From UBA9732 sp963621975 (GTDB lineage: Bacteria > Spirochaetota > Spirochaetia > Sphaerochaetales > Sphaerochaetaceae), in the NCBI GenBank assembly GCA_963621975.1, contig CAVFGI010000016.1, forward strand, positions 1 to 43,942: 43,942 nt of DNA. Reading direction: 5' to 3'. The position numbers were made by a program, and so were the translations under genes. Each line of letters begins with the position of its first letter. Position 1 is the stretch's first letter. The notes below the pieces were generated by a model. It was not told the DNA's origin, searched no databases, and saw nothing but the letters and a program-made list of their open reading frames with translations. This document shows positions 30,545-39,072 of the stretch, piece after piece.

Positions 30545-33169
30545 ATGCCCCAAAAGAAGTGTTTAACTGTTATTTTTTTATTATTTGTTTCGTTTGGGGC
30601 TATTTTTGCATCCAATCTACTTGAAGTTGAGACAACTCATTTTACAATTATTTATGATGAGTCCTGTACAGAAAGTGCAGCTTTGATTGCTAACTGTTGT
30701 GAAGATACATACGACTATCTTTGTTCTTTGTTTCATGTAGATCCTAATTTACATTTGCCTGTAATACTTACCTCAAAGATTAAAGTTTTGAATGCTTATT
30801 TTACGCCAAGTCCTTCAAACCACATTGTTTTGTACAATGTTATTGCAGACAAAGGAAGTCTTACTTCTTTCTCTGAAACACTACCTTCTATATTCAAGCA
30901 TGAGCTCACTCATGCATTTACAATGAATCTTCGTAGTTCTTTTTGGCAGAGTTTGGCTAACATCTTTGGTGACTATATTAACCCTTCTACTTTCCTTTAT
31001 TCCTATCAATCCATGACTGAAGGCATTGCTGTTGCTACAGAAAGTTTAGAGGGTTATGGAAGAATGAATGATCTTAATTCCTACAAAGTTGTCTATCAAG
31101 CAAAACTTGAAGGAAAATTTCCTTCTTGGATAGAAATATGTGGTGCAAGAGATACTTATCCTTCTTCTCTGTTGCCTTATATCTTTGGAGGAGCTTTTCT
31201 TACCTATTTGTGTGATAGTTATGGAACAAATGCTGTCTATGACCTTTTTGTAGAATTTGGAAGAATAAACTGGTTTAAGGACACAGCCAAGATAATTGAG
31301 AATACACTTGGCGTTAAGATTGATACTTTGTGGAATGATTTTTACAACTCTATTGAGGTCCCAAGCTCTTTGATTGAGGCCTCTAAGTTGGATAGCTACA
31401 CAAAGCTTGGCTCCTTTAATGGAATTAAGGCTCTTTCAGATGGGTCTATCATTTTCCATGATAGCGCTTCTTATAGTTTGTATTCCCTTACTTCTGATCT
31501 TAGTAAGAGCTCTAAAATATGTGATTTTTTATCTTACTGTGACGAGTATTCAATTTCAGAGGATGGTTTGAAACTTCTTCTTCCTTATGTTCTTGAGACT
31601 TCAAACTGCGTTAGGATTATATCTAAAGAGGGCAAAATCCTTAAAACGTTTAGTTTTGATGACAAAGACGCTAGAGGTGGGGTTTTCACAAATGAAGGTG
31701 TTCTTTTGTATATTGCAAAAGGGCAGGAGACCTTTCTTGAGTTCTATGACAATAACTATAATTTTATTTCTTCCATATCTCTAGGCTACGGAGCAATTGC
31801 ATCTTCATTTGTAAATTGCAATGACGCACTAGTTGCATTTATTTATACCTTAAATGGAGAAGATAATATTGCAATTCTTAACCTTCAAGATATGGGCATT
31901 GAGCTTTATGAAAATCCAAGTTCAATGAGAATCTTCTCTTTGTCATTAGCTTCTGCAACAGAAGAAAAGCTCTTGTCTTTTACTTGGTTTCCAACAGTTA
32001 GTTCTTTGGCTGACATGAAAAGCGCAGAAAACTCAGAAAATGCAGAAAAGGAGGGTCCAATTCTGGGTGGATATGGTGAATTTATCATAGATGATGGCAG
32101 TTTTAGGCTATCAAAAGCCAATGTTAATGGAGGAGTAAATTCTCCTTTGCGCTTACAAGAAACTGTTCTTTTTTCAAGTGAACTATATGAGGGTTCTGTT
32201 CTTAATACCATTGCAATTGAGGCCTTAAATCTAGAAGAGAAGATCTTTACATCCCATTTTGCTCTTGATGCTCAGAGTTTTGACTCTAGTAAGTTTGAAT
32301 CCCTTACATCTTCTAAAAATTATAACGCATTTGAACATATGACAGATGGTGCACTTCTACCCGGTGGTTATTATCTTGATGGTTCAGCTGGTAGTGGTTT
32401 AACTTGGGCTGTAACAGATCCTACAGGACAATATGTTTTTCAAATGTCTAGTTTCTTTGATAGCTTAGGTATTTTTAATTTGGGTGTTTGGGGAACCAAT
32501 AATCTAGAAATTGGCTCTCTTTCCTTACCAGTTTCCGTTGGAACTAAACTTACTAATGGAAAATTGTATTTTAGTTTTCAATTTGAACCCACCTATATTC
32601 ATTACTTTGATGCTGGAAAACAACTTGCAATAGCAGATTACATTTCAGACAGCGTAGTATTATCTAATAATGGAGTTTCAAACTCCTTTAATAACGTATT
32701 TGTGGTCTCTTATGCTAGCGCAACTTCTACTGGTATTGGACTTAATACAAGCAAAGGTTACAAGGTCCAATTTGTCTTAGAAAATATAAATCCAAGCATG
32801 ACCTTTAAAGTAAAATTCCCAATATTTAAGTTTGGAATTACACTAGGTGGCGGTGTAAATTACCAGACAAAGAACAAAGATCTTAATCTTTTAGGTTCTG
32901 GAAATGTAAATTTATATAATTTTGAGATTCAAGAAGGAATAAGAGTTCTAAGTTTATACATCAAGAGAATTACTGTAGATACTCAATATGACTGCTCGTA
33001 TTCTATCTCTCAAAAAACCTTTGACCAGCTCATTCAGCTTAGAGTATATGCAACTTTTGCACCTCTATTAGGAGCTTTGAGTTCTTCTGTAGAGCTTAAA
33101 CTTGGTGCATCTCTTTCTTACAGTCCAGCAGAGGGTAAGCTAAAGGTTTCTTTCTCCGTTATTCAATGA
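30545..33169 (+). CDS. Secreted gluzincin-like metalloprotease with large C-terminal beta region
   Basis: This 874-residue exported protein has a signal peptide (TVIFLLFVSFGAIFA, then S-N). Residues 27-265 resemble the peptidase-MA family: HFTIIYDESCTESAALIANC, the zinc motif HELTHAF (His119, Glu120, His123) and MTEGIAVATESLE (Glu159, the probable third ligand). Residues 290-600 look like a beta-propeller (repeated surface beta strands such as DGSIIFHDSASYSLYSLTSD). The C-terminal 270 residues are amphipathic beta strands (FGITLGGGVNYQTKNKDLNL) that may form a barrel. It ends the cluster, and a bidirectional terminator follows. Substrates are unknown. Confidence 0.72.
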   Translation: MPQKKCLTVIFLLFVSFGAIFASNLLEVETTHFTIIYDESCTESAALIANCCEDTYDYLCSLFHVDPNLHLPVILTSKIKVLNAYFTPSPSNHIVLYNVIADKGSLTSFSETLPSIFKHELTHAFTMNLRSSFWQSLANIFGDYINPSTFLYSYQSMTEGIAVATESLEGYGRMNDLNSYKVVYQAKLEGKFPSWIEICGARDTYPSSLLPYIFGGAFLTYLCDSYGTNAVYDLFVEFGRINWFKDTAKIIENTLGVKIDTLWNDFYNSIEVPSSLIEASKLDSYTKLGSFNGIKALSDGSIIFHDSASYSLYSLTSDLSKSSKICDFLSYCDEYSISEDGLKLLLPYVLETSNCVRIISKEGKILKTFSFDDKDARGGVFTNEGVLLYIAKGQETFLEFYDNNYNFISSISLGYGAIASSFVNCNDALVAFIYTLNGEDNIAILNLQDMGIELYENPSSMRIFSLSLASATEEKLLSFTWFPTVSSLADMKSAENSENAEKEGPILGGYGEFIIDDGSFRLSKANVNGGVNSPLRLQETVLFSSELYEGSVLNTIAIEALNLEEKIFTSHFALDAQSFDSSKFESLTSSKNYNAFEHMTDGALLPGGYYLDGSAGSGLTWAVTDPTGQYVFQMSSFFDSLGIFNLGVWGTNNLEIGSLSLPVSVGTKLTNGKLYFSFQFEPTYIHYFDAGKQLAIADYISDSVVLSNNGVSNSFNNVFVVSYASATSTGIGLNTSKGYKVQFVLENINPSMTFKVKFPIFKFGITLGGGVNYQTKNKDLNLLGSGNVNLYNFEIQEGIRVLSLYIKRITVDTQYDCSYSISQKTFDQLIQLRVYATFAPLLGALSSSVELKLGASLSYSPAEGKLKVSFSVIQ

Positions 33170-33172
33170 TTT

Positions 33173-33206
33173 AGAGATTTTTGCAAAGGCTTTTGCAAAA
33201 ACCTCT
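33173..33206. terminator. Bidirectional intrinsic terminator
   Basis: The arms at 33173-33187 (AGAGATTTTTGCAAA) and 33192-33206 pair with one mismatch around a 4-base loop. It lies between the convergent metalloprotease gene and the STAS-kinase gene (stop at 33207). The flanking T and A runs are short. Confidence 0.75.
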
Positions 33207-34382
33207 TTAGAATGTCAGTTCGTTTGTTTTCGAAACTAAGTCAATAAGCTGTGATTTGTAGAATTCTATTAGTTTCTCTTTATCCTGCACATTTCTACGA
33301 ATTGTACGGCGCAATAAGCGCATATAACCAATAATCTTAGCTTTGTTTTCAACTTCTGTAAGACGAGCTTCATCTGAGGTGTCAAGATACATAGCAAGTG
33401 CTTTGTGCCAGAACAATGTAGTTATTTCATAAGGAATTTTAAGGAATTGCATAACAACCTCATGGTCTAGCGCAGAAAAGCCAACAAAGGCATTATACAT
33501 TGAGCCTAACTCAAAGATTGGATGGCCTGTACACAATGTGTCCATATCAATCAGTATAGCTTCTCCGTCGCGCACCATGACATTGTTTGTATGATAGTCG
33601 CCATGCAACATTGTTTGTTGCTGTGGAACAGCTTGTACCATTGCATAGAGTTTGTTGCCAATTTCTTCTGGTAAATAATCTTTATCGAATTTGGCCCAAC
33701 TCAAGGCAACCTCTCTCATGTCTGGCATATCATTTGGCTTAACATGCGTGCTGTGAATTTGCTTTAACATATCAACAAAGTACTTAAGAGGAGAGTCTAA
33801 GTGCTCCGGATCATTCTTTATCATTTTTGAAAGCGAAGTTGCTTCAAGAAGCTCCATAACTGTACCGTAACTTTCTCCAACAAGAACAACGTCATAAGGA
33901 ATTGCTGTATTTATTCCAAGAACAAGTGCCTTGCGTGCCAATTCACGTTCTCTCTTAATTTCAGGAAGAGCATCTGAATTGAAGTATACTTTAACAATAG
34001 TTTCAGCATCATAACGATAAACAGCACCATTGGAACCTCTCCCAATTACTTCGCAACCTTCTACAGAAAGCTGACGGTATGCTTTTTGTACTGTTATCAT
34101 TTCTGTAAAACCAGTCATGTTTAAAATATCATAGACTTCAGAAGATACGTTTATCATCTTTAAATTGGGTTCTTCCTTGCGTAATCTAAGAAGAATACGT
34201 AGACCAGCACTGGATATGTATTCGAGCTCCTTAGCATCTATTACAATTGCTGCATTAGGTGCAGCTACTCGAATTTCGTTTATTTTTTTTTCAACTTCTG
34301 CAGCATTAGAAGAGGTTACACGTCCATTGAGATAAATTGTTAATTCATTGTTGCAAATGCTGGATGTTACTTCCTTACTCAT
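33207..34382 (-). CDS. STAS domain fused to an APH-like phosphotransferase
   Basis: Residues 1-100 are a STAS (anti-sigma antagonist) domain: LTIYLNGRVTSSNAAEVEKK, then the motif KELEYISSAGLRILLRL, whose central Ser is the usual phosphorylation site. Residues 108-390 are an aminoglycoside phosphotransferase/choline-kinase-like fold: GRGSNGAVYRYDAETIVKVY (nucleotide loop and Lys), the catalytic LHGDYHTNNVMV and ILIDMDTLCTG (metal-binding Asp). This kinase half resembles, from memory, the TIGR02172 group. The gene lies 24 bases after an HD hydrolase gene on the same strand. The phosphate acceptor is unknown. Confidence 0.85.
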   Translation of the reverse strand: MSKEVTSSICNNELTIYLNGRVTSSNAAEVEKKINEIRVAAPNAAIVIDAKELEYISSAGLRILLRLRKEEPNLKMINVSSEVYDILNMTGFTEMITVQKAYRQLSVEGCEVIGRGSNGAVYRYDAETIVKVYFNSDALPEIKRERELARKALVLGINTAIPYDVVLVGESYGTVMELLEATSLSKMIKNDPEHLDSPLKYFVDMLKQIHSTHVKPNDMPDMREVALSWAKFDKDYLPEEIGNKLYAMVQAVPQQQTMLHGDYHTNNVMVRDGEAILIDMDTLCTGHPIFELGSMYNAFVGFSALDHEVVMQFLKIPYEITTLFWHKALAMYLDTSDEARLTEVENKAKIIGYMRLLRRTIRRNVQDKEKLIEFYKSQLIDLVSKTNELTF

Positions 34383-34406
34383 GTTTTATTACTCCTCTTT
34401 GTTCGT

Positions 34407-34982
34407 TTAAAGATTGGCTGTTGTGTCCTTAAAAACTTCGTGGACTAACCAATTATACTCCTTCCATGCTAAAGTATCAGAAAGTTCTTTTGTATAATTT
34501 AAAATAGAATAGTAATACCATTTCTGTTCAACGGGGTCTTTTTGGTTGAAGTGCTTCCACAAATTTTGTCCTTCTTTTTGCCAAAAAGAGTAAATAGAAC
34601 GAATGTTGGATAGCTTATCGCCCAAAAAAAGAATTTTCACATCTATGTCATTAGTGTTCTTTAGAATTTCTAGTGCTTCTTCTTTGCGCACCTTCCACGT
34701 AACGTCAGCAGGAAGTTCTTCTCTTTTATCTTCTGTTTCTGATGCTACTAGTTGAGCAACTCTTTTACCAAAATTCTCTTCAATTTCTTGGCTTTTTGTG
34801 TCAGTGTCTTCTACAACATCATGAAGCACCGCTGCGGCAATAACTTCTTCATTACATGTCATAGAACCTACAATTGCTGCTGCCTCAACGGGGTGCAGTA
34901 TATATGGAAGGGGAGACTGCTTACGTTGCATCCCTTCATGAACATTTGTGGCAAAAATAATAGCCCTTTCAACTAATCCCAC
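34407..34982 (-). CDS. HD-domain hydrolase (RelA/SpoT hydrolase-like)
   Basis: This 191-residue protein has the HD-type metal motifs in the order of (p)ppGpp hydrolases: QSPLPYILHPVEAAAIVG, then AAAVLHDVVEDTDTKSQEIE and ILFLGDKLSNIRSI. No synthetase, TGS or ACT domain is present, so it resembles a small alarmone hydrolase or a broader HD phosphohydrolase. I chose the GTG at 34982 because AGGAGA lies 6 bases upstream; an upstream GTG at 35015 is less likely. It precedes the STAS-kinase fusion in a two-gene operon and diverges from pstS. Guanosine tetraphosphate as substrate is inference. Confidence 0.85.
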   Translation of the reverse strand: MGLVERAIIFATNVHEGMQRKQSPLPYILHPVEAAAIVGSMTCNEEVIAAAVLHDVVEDTDTKSQEIEENFGKRVAQLVASETEDKREELPADVTWKVRKEEALEILKNTNDIDVKILFLGDKLSNIRSIYSFWQKEGQNLWKHFNQKDPVEQKWYYYSILNYTKELSDTLAWKEYNWLVHEVFKDTTANL

Positions 34983-35037
34983 AATATTTCTCCTAAATTT
35001 TCTAAAGATTAACACTTTTATGAGCTTTTTACAAAGC

Positions 35038-35081
35038 TTTTACATTACATCGCTTTTTATTTTACATTGCAATGTTATTGT
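35038..35081 (+). promoter_or_regulatory. Candidate Pho-type promoter of the pst operon
   Basis: TTTTACATT occurs at 35038-35046 and again at 35060-35068, exactly 22 bp apart (two turns of the 11-bp Pho-box period). An extended -10, TGTTATTGT (35073-35081), follows with no -35 hexamer, as in PhoB-activated promoters. The site is a candidate for binding by the PhoB-like regulator encoded downstream. Confidence 0.45.
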
Positions 35082-35104
35082 CATGCCGTAAACAGGAGAT
35101 GAAT

Positions 35105-35911
35105 ATGAAAAAAGTATTAGCAATGTTTATGATTCTTATGGTTATGACAGTTGTTTTCGCTGGTGGATCTAGCGAAGAATCTAAGACAGTTTCAACAGAC
35201 GGTTCAACTTCAATGGAAAAGGTCATTGGAGCTTTGGGAGAGGCCTTTATGGAAAAATACAAAGGTGTTTCCTTCACTTATAACCCAACCGGTTCTGGTT
35301 CTGGAATTAAGGCTGTTTTAGAAGGACGTTGTGATATTGGACTATCAAGCCGTGCTTTAAAGGATTCTGAAATTGCAGAAGGCCTTACACAGACGGTTCT
35401 TGCATATGATGGAATTGCTATTATTGTTAATCCTAACAATCCAGTAGAGAATTTAGATGTAGAAACAATCGCCAAGATTTATAAAGGTGAGATTACAAAC
35501 TGGAAGGAAGTTGGTGGACAAGACGCTCAAATAGTTCTGATTGGCCGTGAAGCAGGTAGCGGTACAAGAGATGGTTTTGAAACCATTACAAAAACAGCAG
35601 ACGTTTGCCAATACCGCCAGGAACTAACTTCAACTGGTGATGTGATAACAACAGTAGCACAGAATCCAGCTGCAATTGGATATGCATCTCTTGCAGCTGT
35701 AAAGAATACAGTAAAGGCTTTAAAGGTGAATGGAGTTGTTCCAAGTGAAGACACAGTCAGAGATGCAAGCTATGCCATCCAGCGCCCATTTGTACTTGTA
35801 ACAAAAACAGGTACAGCGCTTTCAAGTACAGCTCAGTTATTCTTTGACTATGCACTTTCTAGTGAGGCTTCATCAATAATATCGGCAGCCGGTGCTGTAT
35901 CAGTAAATTAA
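35105..35911 (+). CDS. pstS: Phosphate-binding protein PstS
   Basis: This periplasmic phosphate-binding protein of the high-affinity Pst importer has a signal MKKVLAMFMILMVMTVVFAG with probable SPI cleavage at VFA; unlike many PstS proteins it has no lipobox Cys. Binding motifs are VSTDGSTSMEKVIGALGEAF (phosphate contacts), YNPTGSGSGIKAVLEGRCDI and IGREAGSGTRDGFE. At 268 residues it is of usual length for the short PstS form. CAGGAG precedes the ATG by 6 bases. It is the first gene of pstSCAB-phoU-phoBR, with a Pho-box-like repeat upstream. Confidence 0.95.
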   Translation: MKKVLAMFMILMVMTVVFAGGSSEESKTVSTDGSTSMEKVIGALGEAFMEKYKGVSFTYNPTGSGSGIKAVLEGRCDIGLSSRALKDSEIAEGLTQTVLAYDGIAIIVNPNNPVENLDVETIAKIYKGEITNWKEVGGQDAQIVLIGREAGSGTRDGFETITKTADVCQYRQELTSTGDVITTVAQNPAAIGYASLAAVKNTVKALKVNGVVPSEDTVRDASYAIQRPFVLVTKTGTALSSTAQLFFDYALSSEASSIISAAGAVSVN

Positions 35912-35913
35912 AA

Positions 35914-36789
35914 ATGGCAAGTTTAACGACAAAAAAACGAATAGAGACCGTCATGCAAGGCTTGTTCTTTGCATGCGGTCTTTTGACCGTTGCGAGTGTT
36001 CTTTTGATTACAGTTTATCTGTTAATAAGTGGAACTCCGGCAATTGCAAAAATAGGCATTTTTAAGTTTTTGTTTGGAAAAAAGTGGGCATCTACGGCTT
36101 CTGAGCCATCGTTTGGAATTTTACCCTTCATTTTAACAAGTATTTATGGAACCTCTGGTGCTATTTTTTTGGGGGTTCCCATTGGTTTTTTTACAGCAGT
36201 TTATATGTCAAAATTTGCACCAAAACCAATTAGAACAGTTTTAATGTCTGCTATAGATCTTCTTGCAGGAATTCCTTCTGTTGTCTACGGTTTGGTTGGC
36301 ATGTTGGTTATTGTTCCCGCAATAAGAAAAATCTTCAATGTTCCAGATGGAGCAAGTCTTCTTGCAGCAATTCTTGTTCTTTCTGTAATGATTTTGCCTT
36401 CAATTGTCAAGGTTTCAGTCAATGCTCTTGATGCGGTTCCAAAGGAATATGAAGATGCATCTTTGTCTCTTGGTGCAAATAAAATAGAAACAGTCTTTAA
36501 GGTTTCCGTACCTGCAGCAAAAAGTGGCATTGCTGCTTCCATTGTTTTAGGAGTTGGACGAGCCATTGGAGAAGCAATGGCTGTAATGATGGTTTCTGGA
36601 AATGTTGCAAACATGCCCAGCCTGTTTCAGAGTGTCAGATTTCTTACCACAGCTGTTGCAAGTGAAATGGCCTATTCTGAAGGTCTTCAGCAACAGGCTT
36701 TGTTCTCAATAGCATTAGTGCTCTACCTCTTTATTCTCATGGTTAATGCTATTTTGAATTCAATTTTGAAAAAGGATAAGGAGCATTAA
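35914..36789 (+). CDS. pstC: Phosphate ABC permease PstC
   Basis: This inner-membrane permease has about six helices. The N-terminal helix GLFFACGLLTVASVLLITVY is followed by FGILPFILTSIYGTSGAIFL, AGIPSVVYGLVGMLVIVPAI, and the EAA-type loop LDAVPKEYEDASLSLGANKI. The order and the SVVYG signature are PstC-typical. At 291 residues it is complete. It starts 2 bases after the pstS stop without its own strong Shine-Dalgarno, so translation is probably coupled. It forms the membrane channel together with PstA. Confidence 0.95.
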   Translation: MASLTTKKRIETVMQGLFFACGLLTVASVLLITVYLLISGTPAIAKIGIFKFLFGKKWASTASEPSFGILPFILTSIYGTSGAIFLGVPIGFFTAVYMSKFAPKPIRTVLMSAIDLLAGIPSVVYGLVGMLVIVPAIRKIFNVPDGASLLAAILVLSVMILPSIVKVSVNALDAVPKEYEDASLSLGANKIETVFKVSVPAAKSGIAASIVLGVGRAIGEAMAVMMVSGNVANMPSLFQSVRFLTTAVASEMAYSEGLQQQALFSIALVLYLFILMVNAILNSILKKDKEH

Positions 36790-36790
36790 G

Positions 36791-37639
36791 GTGAACGTTA
36801 AGAATCAAAGAAGTATTTACACTAATCTTATGAAAGCACTTATGCTTATTTCTACAGTAGTTGTTAGCGCAATTGTAGTTTTCTTTGTGCTTTATGTTTT
36901 GATAGTAGGCCTTCCTAACGTTTCTTGGAATTTGCTTTCCACCAAGCCAAGCTATTTAAGCGGTAATATTGGCATTTTACCAGATATCTTAAATACAGTT
37001 TACATAATTATTGCAACTCTTATTGTTGTTCTTCCTTTGGGCGTTGGCGCTGCAGTTTATCTTTGTGAATATGCTACAAACAAGAGAATTGTTAAGGTTA
37101 TTGACTACGCCTCTGAAACCCTCTCCGGAGTACCTTCCATAGTCTATGGATTGGTTGGTATGCTATTTTTTTGCCAGTTCCTTAAGTTTAAGACCTCTCT
37201 TTTGGCTGGAGCACTGACCTTGGTAATTATGAATTTACCTACAGTTATGAGGACAACTCAGGAGAGTTTAAAAACGGTTCCACAAAGCTATAGAGAAGGT
37301 GCTTTTGGTCTTGGTGCAGGTAAATGGAGAGTAATAAGAACTGTTGTCTTGCCCTCCTGCATAGATGGAATTGTCACAAGTTGTATACTTTCTTGTGGAA
37401 GAGTACTAGGGGAGTCTGCAGCCTTGCTATTTACAGCAGGTTTTGCTCATTCGCTAAATGGCTTCTTTGAAGGTTTAAATAGTGCAGGAGCAACCTTAAC
37501 TGTTGCACTTTACTTTTATGCAAAAGACCAAGGAGAGTTTGAGGTTGCCTATGCAATAGCTGCTATTTTAATGATTCTAGCATTCATTATTAACATTAGT
37601 GCTTCCTTAACAGGAAGAAAGATTAAAGAGAGAAAATAA
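36791..37639 (+). CDS. pstA: Phosphate ABC permease PstA
   Basis: This second permease subunit (282 residues) has about six membrane helices. The PstA features include NIGILPDILNTVYIIIATLI, SGVPSIVYGLVGMLFF, and the EAA loop LKTVPQSYREGAFGLGAGKW. It begins with GTG at 36791, with AAGGAG 7 bases upstream and the pstC stop just before. It works with PstC and PstB in phosphate uptake. Confidence 0.95.
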   Translation: MNVKNQRSIYTNLMKALMLISTVVVSAIVVFFVLYVLIVGLPNVSWNLLSTKPSYLSGNIGILPDILNTVYIIIATLIVVLPLGVGAAVYLCEYATNKRIVKVIDYASETLSGVPSIVYGLVGMLFFCQFLKFKTSLLAGALTLVIMNLPTVMRTTQESLKTVPQSYREGAFGLGAGKWRVIRTVVLPSCIDGIVTSCILSCGRVLGESAALLFTAGFAHSLNGFFEGLNSAGATLTVALYFYAKDQGEFEVAYAIAAILMILAFIINISASLTGRKIKERK

Positions 37640-37640
37640 T

Positions 37641-38396
37641 ATGGCAAGTATAATTCAGGTAAATGATTTGTGTTTGTGGTATACCGTACAGCAAGCACTC
37701 TACAATGTAAATATCCATATAGAGGAAAAAAGTATAACTGCCCTAATTGGCCCTTCTGGCTGTGGTAAATCTACCTTTCTAAAAACATTAAATAGAATGA
37801 ATGACTTAATCCCAGGAGTTAAAATAACTGGTCAAGTCCAATATGACGGCAATAATATTTATTCCAACACCACTGATGTAAATGACTTAAGACGTCAAAT
37901 TGGTATGGTCTTTCAAAAGCCAAATCCTTTTCCAATGAGTATTTATGATAATGTTGCATATGGCCCTAGAACACATGGAATTAAAGGAAAGGCAAAGCTT
38001 GATGAGATTGTGGAAACGTCTCTTAAATCTGCGGCAATTTGGGATGAAGTTAAGGATAGATTAAAAAAGAACGCTCTAGGTCTTTCTGGTGGACAACAAC
38101 AAAGATTGTGTATTGCTAGAGCTTTGGCTGTTCAACCAAAGGTCCTTCTTATGGATGAGCCTACTAGTGCTCTTGATCCTATTTCTACATCAAGGATTGA
38201 AGAATTAGCTATGGAACTTAAGAAAGATTACACTATTGTTATTGTTACACATAACATGCAACAAGCTGTAAGAATTTCAGACTACACTGCTTTTTTCCTT
38301 TTAGGAAAGCTCATTGAGTATGCTAATACTGAAATGATGTTTGAGCAACCTAGGGACAAGAGAACTGAAGATTATATAACTGGAAGATTTGGTTGA
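37641..38396 (+). CDS. pstB: Phosphate ABC ATP-binding protein PstB
   Basis: This is the ATPase of the phosphate importer, 251 residues. Motifs in order are GPSGCGKSTFLKTLNRMND (Walker A with the PstB-specific continuation), the Q-loop MVFQKPNPFPMSIYDNVAYG, the signature LSGGQQQRLCIARALA, Walker B LLMDEPTSALDPIST and the H-loop VTHNMQQA. The NPFPMSIYDN segment is diagnostic for PstB. It starts 1 base after the pstA stop. Confidence 0.97.
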   Translation: MASIIQVNDLCLWYTVQQALYNVNIHIEEKSITALIGPSGCGKSTFLKTLNRMNDLIPGVKITGQVQYDGNNIYSNTTDVNDLRRQIGMVFQKPNPFPMSIYDNVAYGPRTHGIKGKAKLDEIVETSLKSAAIWDEVKDRLKKNALGLSGGQQQRLCIARALAVQPKVLLMDEPTSALDPISTSRIEELAMELKKDYTIVIVTHNMQQAVRISDYTAFFLLGKLIEYANTEMMFEQPRDKRTEDYITGRFG

Positions 38397-38410
38397 AAAA
38401 AGAGGTTGAT

Positions 38411-39070
38411 ATGAGAAATAGATTTGATGAACAGTTGGATTTGTTAAATAAAGAATTGATTCAAATGGGAGCCCTTTGTGAAGAAGTGATTGATCTTGTG
38501 ACTAGGGCCCTTGTTTGTGGTAAGAGTACGCTAGCAAAAAAGGTAGCCCCTTTGGATTGTGAGATTGATCAAAAAGAAAGAACAATTGAGTCCATGTGTC
38601 TTAAGTTACTACTTCATCAACAGCCGGTAGCTAGAGATTTAAGACAAATATCATCGGCATTGAAGATGATAACTGATATGGAAAGAATTGGGGATCAGGC
38701 AGAGGATATTGCGGAGATTATCGGATTTCTGGATGAGGATGATAAACACGATTGCAAATTGGATGGCACTACGTTGCAAAAGATGGGTGAGAGTGCGAAA
38801 AAAATGGTAGTGGAGAGTGTTACTGCCTACGTGAATAAGGACCTAGACCTTGCTAGAGGCGTGGTAAAAGAGGATGATATTGTGGATGCTCTCTTTTTGG
38901 GGGTAAAAAAGGAACTCATAGAAAGAATTGCTTTGAATAAGGCGGAAGGGGAATATATACTGGATTTGTTGATGATTGCAAAGTACTTTGAGCGTATTGG
39001 CGATCATGCAGTGAATATTGCTCAGTGGGTGGTGTTTTCTGTTACTGGTGAGCATGAAGCGGAGGATTGA
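38411..39070 (+). CDS. phoU: Phosphate signalling protein PhoU
   Basis: This cytoplasmic negative regulator links Pst to the PhoR kinase. The 219-residue all-helical protein contains two PhoU repeats, each with an acidic metal-binding motif: ITDMERIGDQAEDIAEI in the first and YFERIGDHAVNIAQWV in the second. The ATG at 38411 has GAGGT just upstream; a TTG at 38393 overlapping pstB is less likely. The start of phoB overlaps or abuts its stop. Confidence 0.95.
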   Translation: MRNRFDEQLDLLNKELIQMGALCEEVIDLVTRALVCGKSTLAKKVAPLDCEIDQKERTIESMCLKLLLHQQPVARDLRQISSALKMITDMERIGDQAEDIAEIIGFLDEDDKHDCKLDGTTLQKMGESAKKMVVESVTAYVNKDLDLARGVVKEDDIVDALFLGVKKELIERIALNKAEGEYILDLLMIAKYFERIGDHAVNIAQWVVFSVTGEHEAED

Positions 39071-39072
39071 TG

